64,000 nt of DNA from Cacajao melanocephalus (taxonomy: Eukaryota; Chordata; Mammalia; Primates; Pitheciidae). Location: positions 41,858 to 105,857 of the forward strand of contig CAUYLG010039408.1 in the NCBI GenBank assembly GCA_963573385.1, written 5' to 3'. A program made the translations under genes and the position numbers. The notes under the pieces are model-generated. The model made no database searches, had not been told where the DNA came from, and saw only the letters and a program-made list of their open reading frames with translations. This document shows, piece after piece, positions 49,113-63,245 of the stretch (positions within the stretch are counted from its first letter, which is position 1; the number at the start of each line of letters is the position of its first letter).

Positions 49113-51906
49113 TTCTTCTTTAAATGTAAACACTTATTATTAAGTTTCCATCTTAGAACTGCTTTTGCTGTACCACATGGGTTTCAGTAGGTTTTGCTTC
49201 TATTTTTATTTGTCTCAATATATTCTTTAATTTACATTTTAATTTGGCTTTTATCCAGTGGTTGTTCAGGAGTATGTTGTTTAGTTTCCTCATATTTTTA
49301 ATTTTTCAATTTTCCTACTGTTACCTATTTCCAGTTTCATACCATTTTGGTCAGAAAAGATACTTAATATGATGTCAATCTTATTAAATGTGTTAAAATT
49401 TGTGAACTAAAATATATATCCTGCAGAATATTCTGTGTGCACTTGAACAGAATGTGCATTTTGCCATGTTGGATGGAATGTTCTGTATATGTTCCTTATG
49501 TCCATATGGTCAGTGGTGTTGTAGAAGCCCACTGTTTCCTTATTGATTTTCTGTGTGAAGATAATAGGGTATTAAAGTCCCCTACTGTTAGTGCATTGTG
49601 GTTTATTTGTCCCTTCAGTTCAGTAAATATTTGCTTTATATACTTATGTGTGCAAATGTTTGGTGCATATATGTGTACAATTTTTATATCCTTTTTATGA
49701 ATTGATCATAATGTAATTTATCATAATAACCTTCTTTGTCTCTTGTGACAGGTTTTGACTTAAAATCTATTTATCTTATGTAAGCAGAGCCACCCTGCTC
49801 TTTTTTATTATTATTTGCAGGAAATATCCCTTGATCTCTGTAAACTTTCAACCTATGTTTGTCCTTGAAGCTAAAGTGAGTCTCTTTTATGCTTTATAAA
49901 CCTGGATACTGTATTTTTATCCATTCAGTCATCTATGACTTTTGACTGGAGACTTTACTCAAATTTTATGCAATTGTTACGAGGACAGGACTTCCCACTG
50001 TTACTTTGTTTTCTGACTGCTTTGTATTTCTTTCTTTCTTTTTTTCCTCTGACTATGTTACTTCGAATTGATGGCTTTTTGTAGTGGTATACTGTGATTC
50101 ATTTCTCTTTTGTGTATCTACTAGAGATTTTGTTTTGTGGTTATCTGGGGATTATGTAAAACATAAGTCTTTTTATTCAGCTGATAATAACTTTGACTAT
50201 AGATAATAATTCTACACTTCTCTCACTTTTTATTTATTGATGTCACAATTTACATATTTTTATCTTATGTATCTATTCACAAATTACTGTAGCTATAGGT
50301 TTTTAAAGTTTTGTCTATTAACTTTCAGACTAGATTAAAAATAATTTATACGCTATCACTACAGTATTAGAGTATGCTGAATTTTACTATATTTCTACCT
50401 TTGTAGGGAGCTTTATTTTTTACTTTCATATGCTTTAATGTTAATTAGCATTCTTTTGTTTCAACTTGAAGAACTCTAGCTTTTCTTTTAAGTTAGGTCT
50501 TACAGTGATCAATTTCCTAGCTTTTGTTTGTCTGGGAAAATATTTCTCTCTCCTTCATTTCTGAAGGATAGCTTTGTTGGGTATTATACTTCTGGATAGT
50601 CTGCTTTCTTTACTTTTTTGCTTTTATCTCATTTAATATGTTACACCTCCTTTCCTGGCCTCCAAGATTTCTGTTGAAAAATCCACTAAATATCTTATAG
50701 AGATTTCGTTTGTGTAACAATTCACTCTTCTCTTGTTACTTTCACATTCACTTGCCTTTTACTTTTGAGAACTCGATTATAACATATCTCCATGAAGACT
50801 TTTATGTTTAATCTATTTGGGTTCTTTGGGCTTCATAAATTAGGTTGTTCATTTACCTCTCCAGATTGGGAAGTTTTCTGTCATTATTTCTTAAAATAAG
50901 GTTTTTGCCCTTCCTCTTGCTCTACTCATTCTGAATCTTCTGTAATGCACATTTCGTTTTCTTGATGATGTCCTGTAAGTAAGTCCTGAAGACTTCACTG
51001 TTTTTTGTACTTTTTACCCAGATCTAGTCTGCTGTTGAAATTTTACCCAATATAAGTCTGCTGTTGAACCCTTGTGGCTCACTGAGCTTCTTTAAGACGA
51101 ATATTTAAAATTATTTTGTTAGGCAGCTTGTAGTTACCCATTTCCCTAGGGTAGTTACTGGTGCTTTACTTTGATACAGTCATGTTTTCCTGATTATTCA
51201 TAATTTTATGGCTTTGCTTGACGTCTGCATATTTAAAGCAATGGCAGCTCTTTCAGTCCATACAGACTACTTAGAAAGGGAAAACTCTTCACAAGTCAGC
51301 CTATCCAGAGATTCTTGATGTGGTCCAGGGGCAGGCTTGATGTTAGAATACTCTGACAGGCTGGCTTGGTGCCTGGGTCAGTGGGTAAGCATTGCTAACA
51401 CCTGGGTCCACAAGGCTTAAACAGGTACCTGGCTCCACTGAAACAGGCCTTGTCCCTAGGCTTATGATGCAGGGCCTGAAGACTTAGTCTGTGGGGGTAG
51501 GTATGGGGCTCTGGAATGGGCCTAGAACTAAGGTCCATGGGGGTTTAACTGGAGCTTGGGTACACAGGAGCCAATCTGGTGCCAGAGTCCACTGGGATGG
51601 GCACAGTTCTGAGGTTGACAGAAAGTGGAGTGCTCATTTCACTCTTCTTTCCCATGTGAAGGATATCTCTTTTCAGGTTGTGATATGCGGGCTTGAACAA
51701 ACTGGTGATGTGGATAAGGTGAAAATGTTCTTCCTACCCTCTTTAATGTATGTTTTCTTATTTCTGTGCTCCACTCAGGTGCTATAATGTCATCCAGATT
51801 CCTTAGCTCTCATGAAGACTTCTTTGCATGTAAAATGATTGTTTGTTTAATTTTTATGTGAGGGCAAGAGTGCTGCAGACTCCTATTCTGCCATCTTACT
51901 GTCACT
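49113..51906 (-). mobile_element. L1 LINE (L1M type), 5' half of ORF2, ORF1 and 5' UTR
   Basis: Continues the same antisense L1. Endonuclease-side text ('tgctgtaccacatgggtttcagtaggtttt', 'accattttggtcagaaaagatactt') is followed by the ORF1/5' region ('tgtctgggaaaatatttctctctccttcatttctgaaggatag', 'ctggcctccaagatttctgttg'). A G-rich 5' UTR with diverged tandem units lies at about 51360-51620, and 'ttctgccatcttactgtcact' near 51906 is typical of the antisense L1M 5' terminus. All reading frames are broken. Confidence 0.85.
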
Positions 51907-52195
51907 TGAGGAGTCCCCTGATTTTCATATGTGTGATCTCCTCTGCATCTCCAGCTGTCTGAACCAGGCTATTAGCACTAGATTGTCTAACAATTTATTA
52001 AGGGCCCTATTGCCTACTCTTAATAATTGATTATTAACATCTGAAATAACTACTGCTTCCTATCCCTCTGTCCTTATTGCTATTGTGTCTGAAATCTTTC
52101 TGGTATCGAGTTTATCTTATCCTCAGTGGGATTAGATTTTTGAATACTGTGATATGGATGAAATTTTAAAATACATTCAATTAAAAAATATATAT
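51907..52195. other. No gene or nameable repeat seen
   Basis: A short unassigned stretch ending in a TA run that abuts the tail of the next Alu. Confidence 0.5.
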
Positions 52196-52489
52196 ATATG
52201 TATATCAAGATGGAGTCTTGCTCTGTCACCCAGCCTGGAGTCTAATTGCATGCAATGGGCTCACTGCAACCTCTACCTCCCAGGTTCCAGAGATTCTCCT
52301 GCCTCAGCCTCCAGAGTAGCTGAGATTACAGGCATCCACCATCATGCCTGGCTAATTTTTGTATTATTATTGGAGATGATGTTTCACCACGTTGGTCACA
52401 CTGGTCTTGAACTCCTGACTTAAAATAATCCATGTGCCTTGGCCTCCCAAGGTGCTGGGACTATAGGTGTGAGCCACCGTGCCTGGCCC
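52196..52489 (-). mobile_element. Alu SINE (AluS-like)
   Basis: Antisense Alu 'gatggagtcttgctctgtcacccagcctggag' to 'gtgagccaccgtgcctggccc'. Probable target-site duplications CAATTAAAA lie at 52178-52186 and 52490-52498. The original A-tail appears to have turned into TATATA. The overlapping plus-strand frames (52154-52674) are antisense Alu. Confidence 0.93.
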
Positions 52490-52498
52490 CAATTAAAA

Positions 52499-54849
52499 TA
52501 TTTTTATACTTGAAGTTGGAAACTAAAATGACCTCCTCACTTTTTATTTTATTATATATATCAGAAGTATGCATCCCCTCTATGTTAGACTGCATCCATG
52601 GGGCTTCTCTTTTATATGTCCATTTGTCTCCCAAATATACAGTATGTGCCTTTGGTTTAGATACTAATACTTGACAGTATCAGTTATGACCAAGTAATAA
52701 GATCATATCAAAATGAATGATAGTTTATGCTCAGAAAACAAAGTATGCCTAGATTATAAAGGTTATGTGTTATTTATGACTGTCCAATGAAACTGATAAA
52801 CATTTTGCTGACATTAAGCTGTTTAGACTCAATATTATGTGGGTCTCACTTTCACTGATATGAACTTATGAAGATAAAGAGAAAGAAGGAGTGAGAGCTA
52901 CAGAAGAAGTAGGAGGGGACTATATTCGATAGATGAACATTTGAGATCTAGAGGGAACAGGTAGCTTTTCTTAGGCTACTGAACTGAGAAAAAGGACCAA
53001 AATTTGAGTTGAAAGCATTATGTCTGCCTTATACTCTCTTGCCACATCCAGAAGAGATTTCAGATTCTTTTTAACGTGCTTTCTTCACATCCTCAATCCA
53101 ACCTCAGTGGAAGTATTCAGCCATTTGTTGGGGATGCAGGGAGAGATATGTAACTAGTGAATTACTGCACAAAAACAATCTATTTCTTTGATCTTGATAT
53201 CACATGATAGAATATCCTCATTAATGAGGAAGGGTGCTATTTAAAATGGACCACAGAATATAGAATCAGATGATTGCATTTGAGTTTCAACTCAAATATA
53301 CACTAGATAACATGTTAGTTACATCAACCCTGACAACCCTGAATCTTACTCAGTTTAACTATACGCATGTTAATTAGCATTGATCAATTTTAAACTGTTA
53401 TAATACTATATATTAGAAAGTACTACTCTCTATGTTTTATCAGCCCTATGTTTACATACAGTACTTTATATATTTCAGATATTTTTAGGTACTTCTAGAT
53501 ACCTAAAAATCTTCCTTTGTGTGCAAAATTGTGTCTGTTTTCTGCCACAGCAAATGCAGCATTGTTATCAAGTACGTTCTAAAAGTAAAATAAAAAATGA
53601 AAAATAGAATCCATCTGAGACTTTTCCTTCTTCACCCCATCTTAAGCCTTTCTGTAGTACCTTGTAAGGCATTTTCTTACCATGAGTATTCACAAATTCT
53701 GATTAATTCCCTAGAATTAACAATATCCCTTAGCACTGGGTAGTGTAAACAGCTGAGTTTTTCTTTTAAATATGGCAAGGCAGCCAGTGGAAGTTGGAGG
53801 AAGTCTCACATTCATTATAGTAACAATATAAAAAATTCTCAAAAGTTTTAAGTAAATAATGTCATAAAAGAAAAGACAGATGGGCATGACAATGAGATGG
53901 AGTCTGAATATGGTGTCAGAACTAAGTAGCTTTCTTAAAATTTCTCCATTGCCTGGGTTAAGAATTATTTGTAATCAACCAGCTTCGAAACTTTTTTTGA
54001 AAGAAGATGTAAACTTGAAACAAAAATGAAAACATTCCCATTTAAGCCTTTGAAAAAATAAAATAATTTAATTAGATGTGTTTTAGTGATTAAATATTTT
54101 AATATTAATCACCCTCCTATTGCTACTACACATAATGCAATCAGCAGAGTCAATATGTGTATACTCTTATGGTGATAAAGATCAAGACACAGAATTCAAT
54201 TAAAGACATTTCACTCTACTTGCTGCGTCCCCCTTGGCCCCTAATTAAGTGGGAAGAAAGAAAAAAGAATAAGAATTCTTGAAATCTTTTCAGAGCACTG
54301 TGAAACAGGAAGCACATTCAGAGATTACTTGGTAACCCCTATGTTGTTGCTAAGGTAAGAATAAATAACAAGGTTACAATAATGCCCTTGCTAAAGACTT
54401 TCACACACAGAAAATAATATCACGTATACCTACTGCTAGCTCCTGAACTTCATGTTAATTCTCCCTATTGATTCATTCACTGGACTTTGTAAAAAAGTCC
54501 TTCATCTTTATTACACTGTCCTCACATCTCTTTTTTTTTTCTCCTCTTCTCATTGCAGCTAAGCTTTTAGCATGGTTATTTGTATGTTTTTCTTCACTTT
54601 CTCACCTCCCATTTCACTGTTTTGTAAACTACAATTAGGCTTTGAGCATGTGCTCCAAGCCCAATGTACCTGTCACAGCAAACATCACTGAGGTCCTACT
54701 AAGTGTGAGACATAGTGCACATATTTCTGTACCTAGTTCATGATCTTTCTGAAGCTCAAGAAATAATTCTATGTGCCAGAAACCCTTATTTCTAGCTTTT
54801 TGAGATAATGTTCTCTTATGATTCTCCTCATTCGTTATTAATCATTCTG
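52499..54849. other. No gene or nameable repeat seen
   Basis: AT-rich with no open frame of note. Text near 54680-54760 ('gaggtcctactaagtgtgagacatagtgcac') faintly resembles an antisense L2/MIR tail but is too diverged to call. Confidence 0.45.
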
Positions 54850-55130
54850 TCTAAATATTGGCAGAGTTTTGTCCATATCATCAGACTTTCAAAGAACAGC
54901 TTCTTTGTTACAATTTTGCTTATCTATTGAATCTTTGCTTTCTACTAAATCAATGTTTACTCTTATCTCTTATATTATCTTCCTCTTTCACATTTTCTGC
55001 ATTAACTCTGTCGTTTTTCTAAATTTCTGAGTTGATCCCTTACGATTTTTATTTTGTAAAAGTAAAAAAAAATATTTTTATGCTTTCTTCTTTCCTGGGA
55101 CTTCTTTCTTAGTACTTTTTTCTTTTCGAA
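54850..55130 (-). mobile_element. Old L1 ORF2 fragment (L1M/HAL1-like)
   Basis: 'catcagactttcaaagaacagcttctttgtt...ttgcttatctattgaatctttgctttctactaaatcaatg' resembles the antisense L1 ORF2 endonuclease-RT linker ('cttttcaaagaaccagctcttggtttcattgattttct'). Highly diverged; limits are approximate. Confidence 0.45.
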
Positions 55131-55219
55131 TACTTGTATTATAGTCATGTTGATTTCCTAGCTCATAAGTTTTTAATATTTTTTGTAGTACTTATATAAA
55201 CCCTCTAAATGCCATGTGG

Positions 55220-55826
55220 AATCCAATCTTAAAACTTATCCATCACGATCAAGTCAGCTTCATCCCTGGGATGCAAGGCTGGTTCAACATATGCAAATCT
55301 ATAAATGTAATCCATCACATAAACAGAACCAAAGACAAAAACCACACAATTATCTCAATAGATGCAGAGAAGGCCTTCAACAAAATTCAACAGCCCTTTA
55401 TGCTAAAAACTCTCAATAAACTAGGTATCAATGGAATGTATCTCAAAATAATAAGAGCTATTTATGACAAACCCATAGCCAATATCATATTGAATGGGCA
55501 AGAGCCGGAAGCATTCCCTTTGAAAACTGGCACAAGACAAGGATGCCCTCTCTCACCACTACTATTCAACATAGTACTGGAAGTTCTGGCCAGGGCAATC
55601 AGGCAAGTAAAAGAAATAAAGATATTCAATTAGGAAAAGGGGAAGTCAAACTGTCTCTATTTGCAGATGACAGGATGGTATATTTAGAAGACCCCATTGT
55701 CTTAGCTCAAAATCTCCTTAAGCTGATAAGCAACTTCAGCAAAGTCTCAGGATACAAAATCAATGTGCAAAAATCGTAAGCATTCCTATACACCAATAAC
55801 AGACAGAGAGCCAAATCATGAGTGAA
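55220..55826 (+). pseudogene. L1 ORF2 reverse-transcriptase fragment (primate L1PA/L1PB type), frameshifted
   Basis: A sense-strand internal piece of L1 ORF2. The open frame at 55214-55633 keeps the RT fingers/palm text, including a [10 protein letters not shown] motif. A one-base loss near 55620 then shifts the frame. The next frame (to 55779) carries the catalytic Phe-Ala-Asp-Asp motif and 'Ser-Gly-Tyr-Lys-Ile-Asn'. It ends at the 'gagccaaatcatgagtgaa' point with no ORF2 C-terminus, 3' UTR or poly(A). Both ends are therefore missing, which is not the usual 5'-truncated insertion. It is non-functional. Confidence 0.92.
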
Positions 55827-56023
55827 GATGGTAGTTTTATTAGGATACTCAGGAAAGGCAGAAGATATGCAGACAGATTCAACTATGCATTGAAGATATA
55901 ATGGACAAAATTAGTAGCATCAAGAATAACATTAAAAAGAAAAGTGAGGAAAGGGTGAGCAAGGGCTGGGCCAAGTAGCTTCTCCCTGGTTTTTCTATAT
56001 GTATCTATTCTAACTAAATTATG
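55827..56023. other. No gene or nameable repeat seen
   Basis: About 200 bp of unassigned DNA between the L1 fragment and an AluJ. Confidence 0.5.
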
Positions 56024-56034
56024 AGAATAACTCA

Positions 56035-56325
56035 GCTGGGCATAGTGATTTACATCTGTAATCCTGGTACTTTGGAAGGTTGAGGTAGGAGGTTCGCTGG
56101 AGACCAGAAGTTTGAGACCAACGTGGGCAGCATAGTGAGATCCTCTCTCTAAAAACAAACTAAATAGCCAGGAATGGTGGCACACTCCTGCAGTTTTAGC
56201 TATTGGGGTGGCTGAGGTGGAAGGATTAACTGAACTCAGGAATTCAAGGTTACAGTAAGCGATTATCCTGTCAGTGCACTCTAGCCTAGGTTACAGAGCA
56301 AGAACCTGTCTAAAAAAAAAAAATT
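56035..56325 (+). mobile_element. Alu SINE (AluJ-like)
   Basis: Diverged full-length Alu 'gctgggcatagtgatttacatctgtaatcctgg' with an A-run tail. Target-site duplications of 11 bp (AGAATAACTCA) lie at 56024-56034 and 56326-56336. The minus-strand 100-codon frame at 55883-56185 is antisense Alu plus flank. Confidence 0.95.
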
Positions 56326-56521
56326 AGAATAACTCATATTAGTTCCATGCTTTCTTTTATTTGAGCACTAAATGCATTTAGAATTTCCACCTTCAGCAAA
56401 ACACAGACATTTTTATTAGCTTGGAAAACAGACTTTGAGTGGTGTCAGTACAAAAGAGTCATTCTTTATTTGGAAGAGTCTCTGTGTAGGATAACCAAAT
56501 AAAGCAAAGTACTATCATGAG

Positions 56522-57103
<582 letters not shown>

Positions 57104-57175
57104 TAAACCTTTTTTCATTATAAATTACCCAGTCTTAGGTATTTCTTCACAGCAGCGTGAGAACAGACTAATACA
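57104..57175 (+). mobile_element. THE1-type LTR, second part
   Basis: 'taaaccttttttcattataaattacccagtcttaggtatttcttcacagcagcgtgagaacagactaataca' in pieces completes the LTR right end with its terminal CA. Confidence 0.93.
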
Positions 57176-57180
57176 ATGGG

Positions 57181-58791
57181 TAAAAGTTGACATATTTAAC
57201 AGAGAAATTTCTTCTAACTGTGAAAGGGATTAATATAAATCTTGTTCAACATTCACATTTTTGTGGATCAGTAGGACTTTGTGATACTAGGTATGCAATT
57301 ATGGTTGAATTTAATTTTTAATAGAATACCAGAATAAGAAGAGTGTGTTAAGAATAGATGTAATCATGTTTGCAGAATGTATTTTGGATGAGAAGAAGAA
57401 TATGGATTATTTTTGTTTGTACATTGTAACTTTTCTCAGTTAAGAGTCAGTAAATAGTCTGGATTAAACATTTTTTAGATTTGTTGACTAGAAGAATAAC
57501 TAAAGATATGTTTTCAAAGACTACAGACGAAATTCATAAACCGCTGAAATTAGGAGAAAATGCATCAGGATATTCTCTGCTGCTTTGTCCTATAGCTTCC
57601 TTGCGTAATCCAAGAACATTTAATCAGTTCAAATCTGCCTGAATGGAAGAGAAGAAGAATTGCTAGAGGGTGAAAGGAATGGGAGGGAACAAGCCCAGAG
57701 ACAGCAAATGCAGCTGCGGCTCTCCAATGGCAACAAGTGTTATGGAAATACACATAAGCACAATCAAGTCTATGTATAGCAGGAACTTGGTCTTTGGTGC
57801 AAAAAGGAACAGACTTTTCAGTTGATTTAATTTGTCTATGTTATAAATGGAATAGTAATCATATAAAGGAATAAAAAAGAATCCATAGCCCTAGGGTAAG
57901 TGTGTTGCTTCAACTATGCCTACCTCTCAAAGACGTGATTCTTGCTAGGAAAATCTGCAGCTTTTAAATTTTTATTGGGAGGTACCATTTTTAAAACCAA
58001 GAAAATTTTGACTCTGAAAGCTTGATTTAAGTCCTGCTCTAATTGGTAATACAGATTTTAGATTGATTTGTCTATAAATTTTGTTCAATAGATTCAAAGC
58101 AACCATTCTATGTAGCGTAATTTTTATTTTTAAATTCTCTACCATTCCTTGTTGAACAAGGTTGAAAAAAAATCCCTTGAGCCCTCATCTCTGGCTTTCC
58201 TAGTACACAGAACAGATTCACAAGTGGGCACTAACTGTCTCCAAATGAATTTCTTCATAGAAAGGCAAAAGCTGAATACAACTCAAAGATGATAGTGCAA
58301 TTACATGCAGAAACGGCGGACATATAAGAGCCTATTTTATATATTTATGAACAACAATTATGTAAAAATGCAATACTTGCAATTTAAGAACATCTATTAA
58401 GTTAACCCCAGTTAAGTTTTTTGCAATTTATTCAAAATACAGTAAATTCTCATTTAGTAAAGTCAGTGTATTTTAAATGTCCATTGTCATTGCAGTTGCC
58501 TTGTAACCACAGATCATGCGTGGTGCCCAGTGGATAGCTATGGGATTCTCTTTTCTGGTATGTAATAGGAATTTCTAGCATTGGTAAACATTAAAGTTAT
58601 AGGAACATTTTACTGTTTCCTAACATTTCTCCTTTTATCTTTGAGCCAATGTTAAATGGTGTTCCTTAATTTCACAAAAATGTTACGTAAAATAAATACA
58701 TTTCAAATTGCTGAACACTTTTATCTTCTGGGTTTACAATTATGCATGTCCTGAGTTTGAAACTTTATTGCAGATTAAAAACAAATTAAAA
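57181..58791. other. No gene or nameable repeat seen
   Basis: AT-rich. The minus-strand 62-codon frame at 57565-57753 is unremarkable. Confidence 0.5.
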
Positions 58792-58870
58792 CACACATAC
58801 ATCCCTACACATGTGTGTATACACACACACACATACACACACACACACACACACCCCACCCACACACCCT
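58792..58870. repeat. (CA)n microsatellite, interrupted
   Basis: CA-rich tract with a CATGTGTGTA interruption at 58808-58819 and a CCCCACCC ending. The minus-strand frame here reads as Val-Cys repeats and is not a gene. Confidence 0.92.
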
Positions 58871-60897
58871 GTTGAATTTGCTTAGGAAAGAAATCCATCA
58901 AAATAAATAATTCATGTTGGGATGGACTGAAATCTAGTCTTTTAGGAGGTGCCAACAGATGGTTTACATTTATAGAATGCACACTTGCTGACTTCCAAAC
59001 AGAAATTAAAATTCATAAAGTATATCATTAGGACTCCTTATAAGCAGCATTATGTTTATGGTATGAATTTGGATTTTCCCAGGTGAACAGTTTTCCATCA
59101 TCATTTTGCTAAGACAAAGTGAAACAGATTGCTTTCCAGTTACTATTTTGTGTTAGCAAGTTTAAAATCAAACCCTGCTGGTGATCATCCAGCAGCATAG
59201 GCCAATAAACTCAGACCTCAATAAGGCTGTTGTTTTCATGATGACCATCGTGTTATAAGAAGTTTTGGGCCTTTTAAATCATTAGAACAATAGGCATCAT
59301 TGCAACTGATAAAATCAGGCAGTTTCTTTAGCTTTCACTTCCTATTACATCAGTTAGGTTAGGAACTTTCTACCAGTATAATTAAGAGTGAGACCTCAGC
59401 TTATTAAAGTTCAGGCAACAAGGCAGTTTTAGTGAATTTTAGCAATCTTTTTGGCTTAAGTAGAGCTATTTAATACCATGGAATAATAGCAACATTTCAT
59501 TTTTAGTAAATGTTGCTACGAACCAAAACGTTAACATTGATCTCAGGTAAGGTTATAATTAAAACTTGTTTTACATCGATAAAAAGATAATTCACTACTC
59601 ATGAAGATTTTGTCTATGCAGTAAAAAGTAAAGTGGAATATGGCCAATTGTACATTTAATGAAATCAAAGAGTCATGAAAACCACATAAATCCAAAACAA
59701 GCCTGAGATTTTATTCACTGAGTGTATCTAGTAGTTTACTTGATCAAATTAGCTAAATAAATGACAAACCCTATTCAGAACGGTAGTATTTATAAATGCA
59801 GAATATAAGAAAAATGTTAACATAAATTAATTGGGCAATTGCTGGATTTTCTTAATGATATTTTAACTGGTCTAAATTATGCAGGCAATTGTTTTCAATC
59901 TCTTTTTCAACATGTCGGGTTGCCCACTGCCAAAATAACTTAGACAAATATTACAGTGGGAAAAATCTGTCATTTCAGTGAAAAAGAAAGCCAAACTATA
60001 AATGTTTTGTATCATAAAAATAAAATAACTAGTGTTTTAGGCTGAATTTGTTGCTGTTACATCAATGATTTTAATAATATATAGATAACCTCCTCATGCT
60101 TTTATGCAGAAATACCCAAGTGTTGGCATGGATCATTCCAAGCAAATATAATATTCTAATATTCTCCCTCTGTAAGCTTTAGACATCATATACCATATGG
60201 TGAAGGATGAGTGAAGAACGGAAGTTTTGGACACATCTATTCAACAAAACACCTAGAGTGGATATTTTTATCTTTCCAGTGATTGACTTGATATCCTCAA
60301 TTAGGGAAAAAAACTAGGTATTATATTTGGATTTAATGAATCCAGAATCAATTCAATATATAGTCTATACATGACTAAATATAACATTGAGCAGAAACTT
60401 CTTCCTTAAAATGCATATAGGAAAGAAAAAAAAACCATATTTTGTATAGATATAATCTGTGATGTTTTAATAGAGGTAAAATAATCTGGTGATATTTTTG
60501 AATTATATATTCTAGAATTCAGTATTTTTATCTGTCAGTCTGATTCTTTTACAACTAGACGCAGTATCCCAAAAGCTTACATTCCCTGTTTTTTCTAGGA
60601 AATCAATTGGCGTTAAATGTAATTAAGAACACAAAGCAGAAATAAATTCTTTCATGGAAAGTTCTCCAATTAAATACCTTAACAGCAAGTCATGATTATG
60701 AGATTATGCATTATGAAATGTGCCTTACACACTACAGAAAACTTTGAATGAATCCCGGGTTGTGTGGTGAATAATCAAGAAGATGTATTTATCCTATCTT
60801 GTCTTAGGTTAGGAGAAAGCATAAGTGAGAGCAGAGGGGTCCTCTGGAATATGGGAGTTTCCAAGATGATGACATATCAGTTGAATTTGCAGCCTAA
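58871..60897. other. No gene or nameable repeat seen
   Basis: AT-rich, without recognised transposons or sizeable open frames. This is one of the longest repeat-poor stretches in the window. Confidence 0.45.
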
Positions 60898-60910
60898 AAA
60901 AGAAAACCCA

Positions 60911-61609
<699 letters not shown>

Positions 61610-62394
61610 TATGGGACCCAAATTTAGTTACTGTTCCTAGAATAATAGCTTAGAAAATATCTGGGCTCAGAGCCAGGCATCTTTCTCAGGGCCATTGCAA
61701 AGGCCAGTGCAAGAGGATGAAGGTGAAAGATAGGGAGTGGATGTGGAATGATAAACTCAGAGTCAGTGGCAAACTAGCTCCAACGAATCCGATCAGACGA
61801 CTTTAAAGTAGAATCAGACTGCAGCTTAGACCACTAACTGGGCTAGCAGCAGTAAACTAAACAAGCAAGGGTCACTACCCAGGGAACCAAGAAAATCAGA
61901 TGTTTTATTCAACAAATCTTATTTTCCCTTCCCAGCAAGAGGTAGCTTGGGCCACAATTTTCCCATCACACATCCAGATGACATCTTGGAAGGAATCTGA
62001 GGACTAAGACAGGTAGCTAACACCCTGAAGGGCTGCACATTTTATCTCAGAACTACTATGCGTTATGTAAAGGGATTCATTAAGAGTCAGAACAAGCTTG
62101 TTTTAAAGTAGACAGGACTAGATTTTGTTTTTCTTCCCCACAACTCAACAAATGGAGGTAAATCAACTAGATGAATTATTGATAACATAAACTAAATGTT
62201 TTCTCTATGTACCTGAGTAAACTGTGAGTTTCCAAGCCTACAACAGCAGGTCGTATTACTGCAATTGTCATCACCTTTTCATTGTATTCTCTTACAGTTT
62301 CCTTTCAGACTAGTATTTCTAATATACTATAGCTATAGTTCTTTAAAATATTTTGGTGGATACATAATGATGAGACGAACCTTTGTTGTTTAAA
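61610..62394. other. No gene or nameable repeat seen
   Basis: Moderate GC in 61650-62050 with no recognised family; it could be unique DNA or an old LTR. Confidence 0.45.
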
Positions 62395-62625
62395 ACCTAT
62401 TTATCTCCCTGAACTCATCTATTGCCATTTTGCCCTAACCGACAACTCATTTTCCAGCCACACTTTTAGATTTCTGTTCCTGAAGAGTGCCATTTTCTCT
62501 TTTGCCTCTGGGTTTCTGTGCATGGTCTTCTCATACGCGATGCATGGCTAAATCCTGCGTATCTATTAGAAATCAGTTCAGACATTATCTTTTCCAAAAA
62601 TCTTCCTAATCTATGTTAGGATTGT
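62395..62625 (+). mobile_element. L2 LINE remnant
   Basis: 'tccagccacacttttagatttctgttcctgaagagtgccattttctc...gcctctgggtttctgtgcatgg...aatcagttcagacattatcttttcc' follows the L2 sense text ('tccagccacactggcctcctttctgttcctcgaacatgcc...aggtctcagctcaaatgtcacctcc'). Diverged. Confidence 0.65.
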
Positions 62626-62632
62626 GGATAGG

Positions 62633-62673
62633 ACAGTGGATTGACTGTGGTGTGTTCTGTTCTTTATCGTATG
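62633..62673 (+). repeat. Local 41-bp repeat, copy 1
   Basis: Matches 63205-63245 at 36 of 41 positions without gaps: both have 'acagtggattgactgt', 'gtgttctgttcttta' and 'gtatg' in register. It lies just after the L2 remnant. Confidence 0.8.
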
Positions 62674-63204
62674 TGGGTCACCTTCAGAAGAGCAATATTC
62701 TTGCTGTTGAGGACTCCTCAGAACCAAGCTTGAGAAATGATCATTTTGAGAACATTGTGGATTCATAAAGTTAAAGGCAAGATCTTCCTAATCTGGGGAC
62801 TCCAGTGTCCTAAGAATTGCTACATGAGGTTTCTTCATCCCTTAGGCAATGATTTCTTCTTTTATTGTATTTGTCTGTTTGGTCAAAGGAATCCTTTACG
62901 TTATATGCACCTTAACATACTGGAGGTCCACATTGAAAGATGAGAGGTAAGTCTCCGAGTAATACTGTATGAGCAGAGTTCTGACATTTAGAAAAAAATC
63001 TTTTTCTGAAAATATCAAGATTTTTGTGATAGAAAAAGCCTCTATGGTTTGAAGTTTGTAGAAGGAGTGCAGTTTTGTTTTTGAAATGTATCCAGGACTT
63101 CCAACAGGTAGAGTCACAGAGCTCCATGTGATCAAGGCAGATTCATCATGAGTTGCCACTAGTAAGATGAGGGACTTAATGGTACAAAATAGACACTAGT
63201 GATA
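62674..63204. other. No gene or nameable repeat seen
   Basis: Unassigned DNA between the two copies of the 41-bp repeat. Overlapping frames of 68-87 codons on both strands have no known features. Confidence 0.5.
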
Positions 63205-63245
63205 ACAGTGGATTGACTGTTAAGTGTTCTGTTCTTTACTGTATG
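63205..63245 (+). repeat. Local 41-bp repeat, copy 2
   Basis: Partner of 62633-62673 in direct orientation, 572 bp apart. No transposon family was recognised at either site. Confidence 0.8.
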
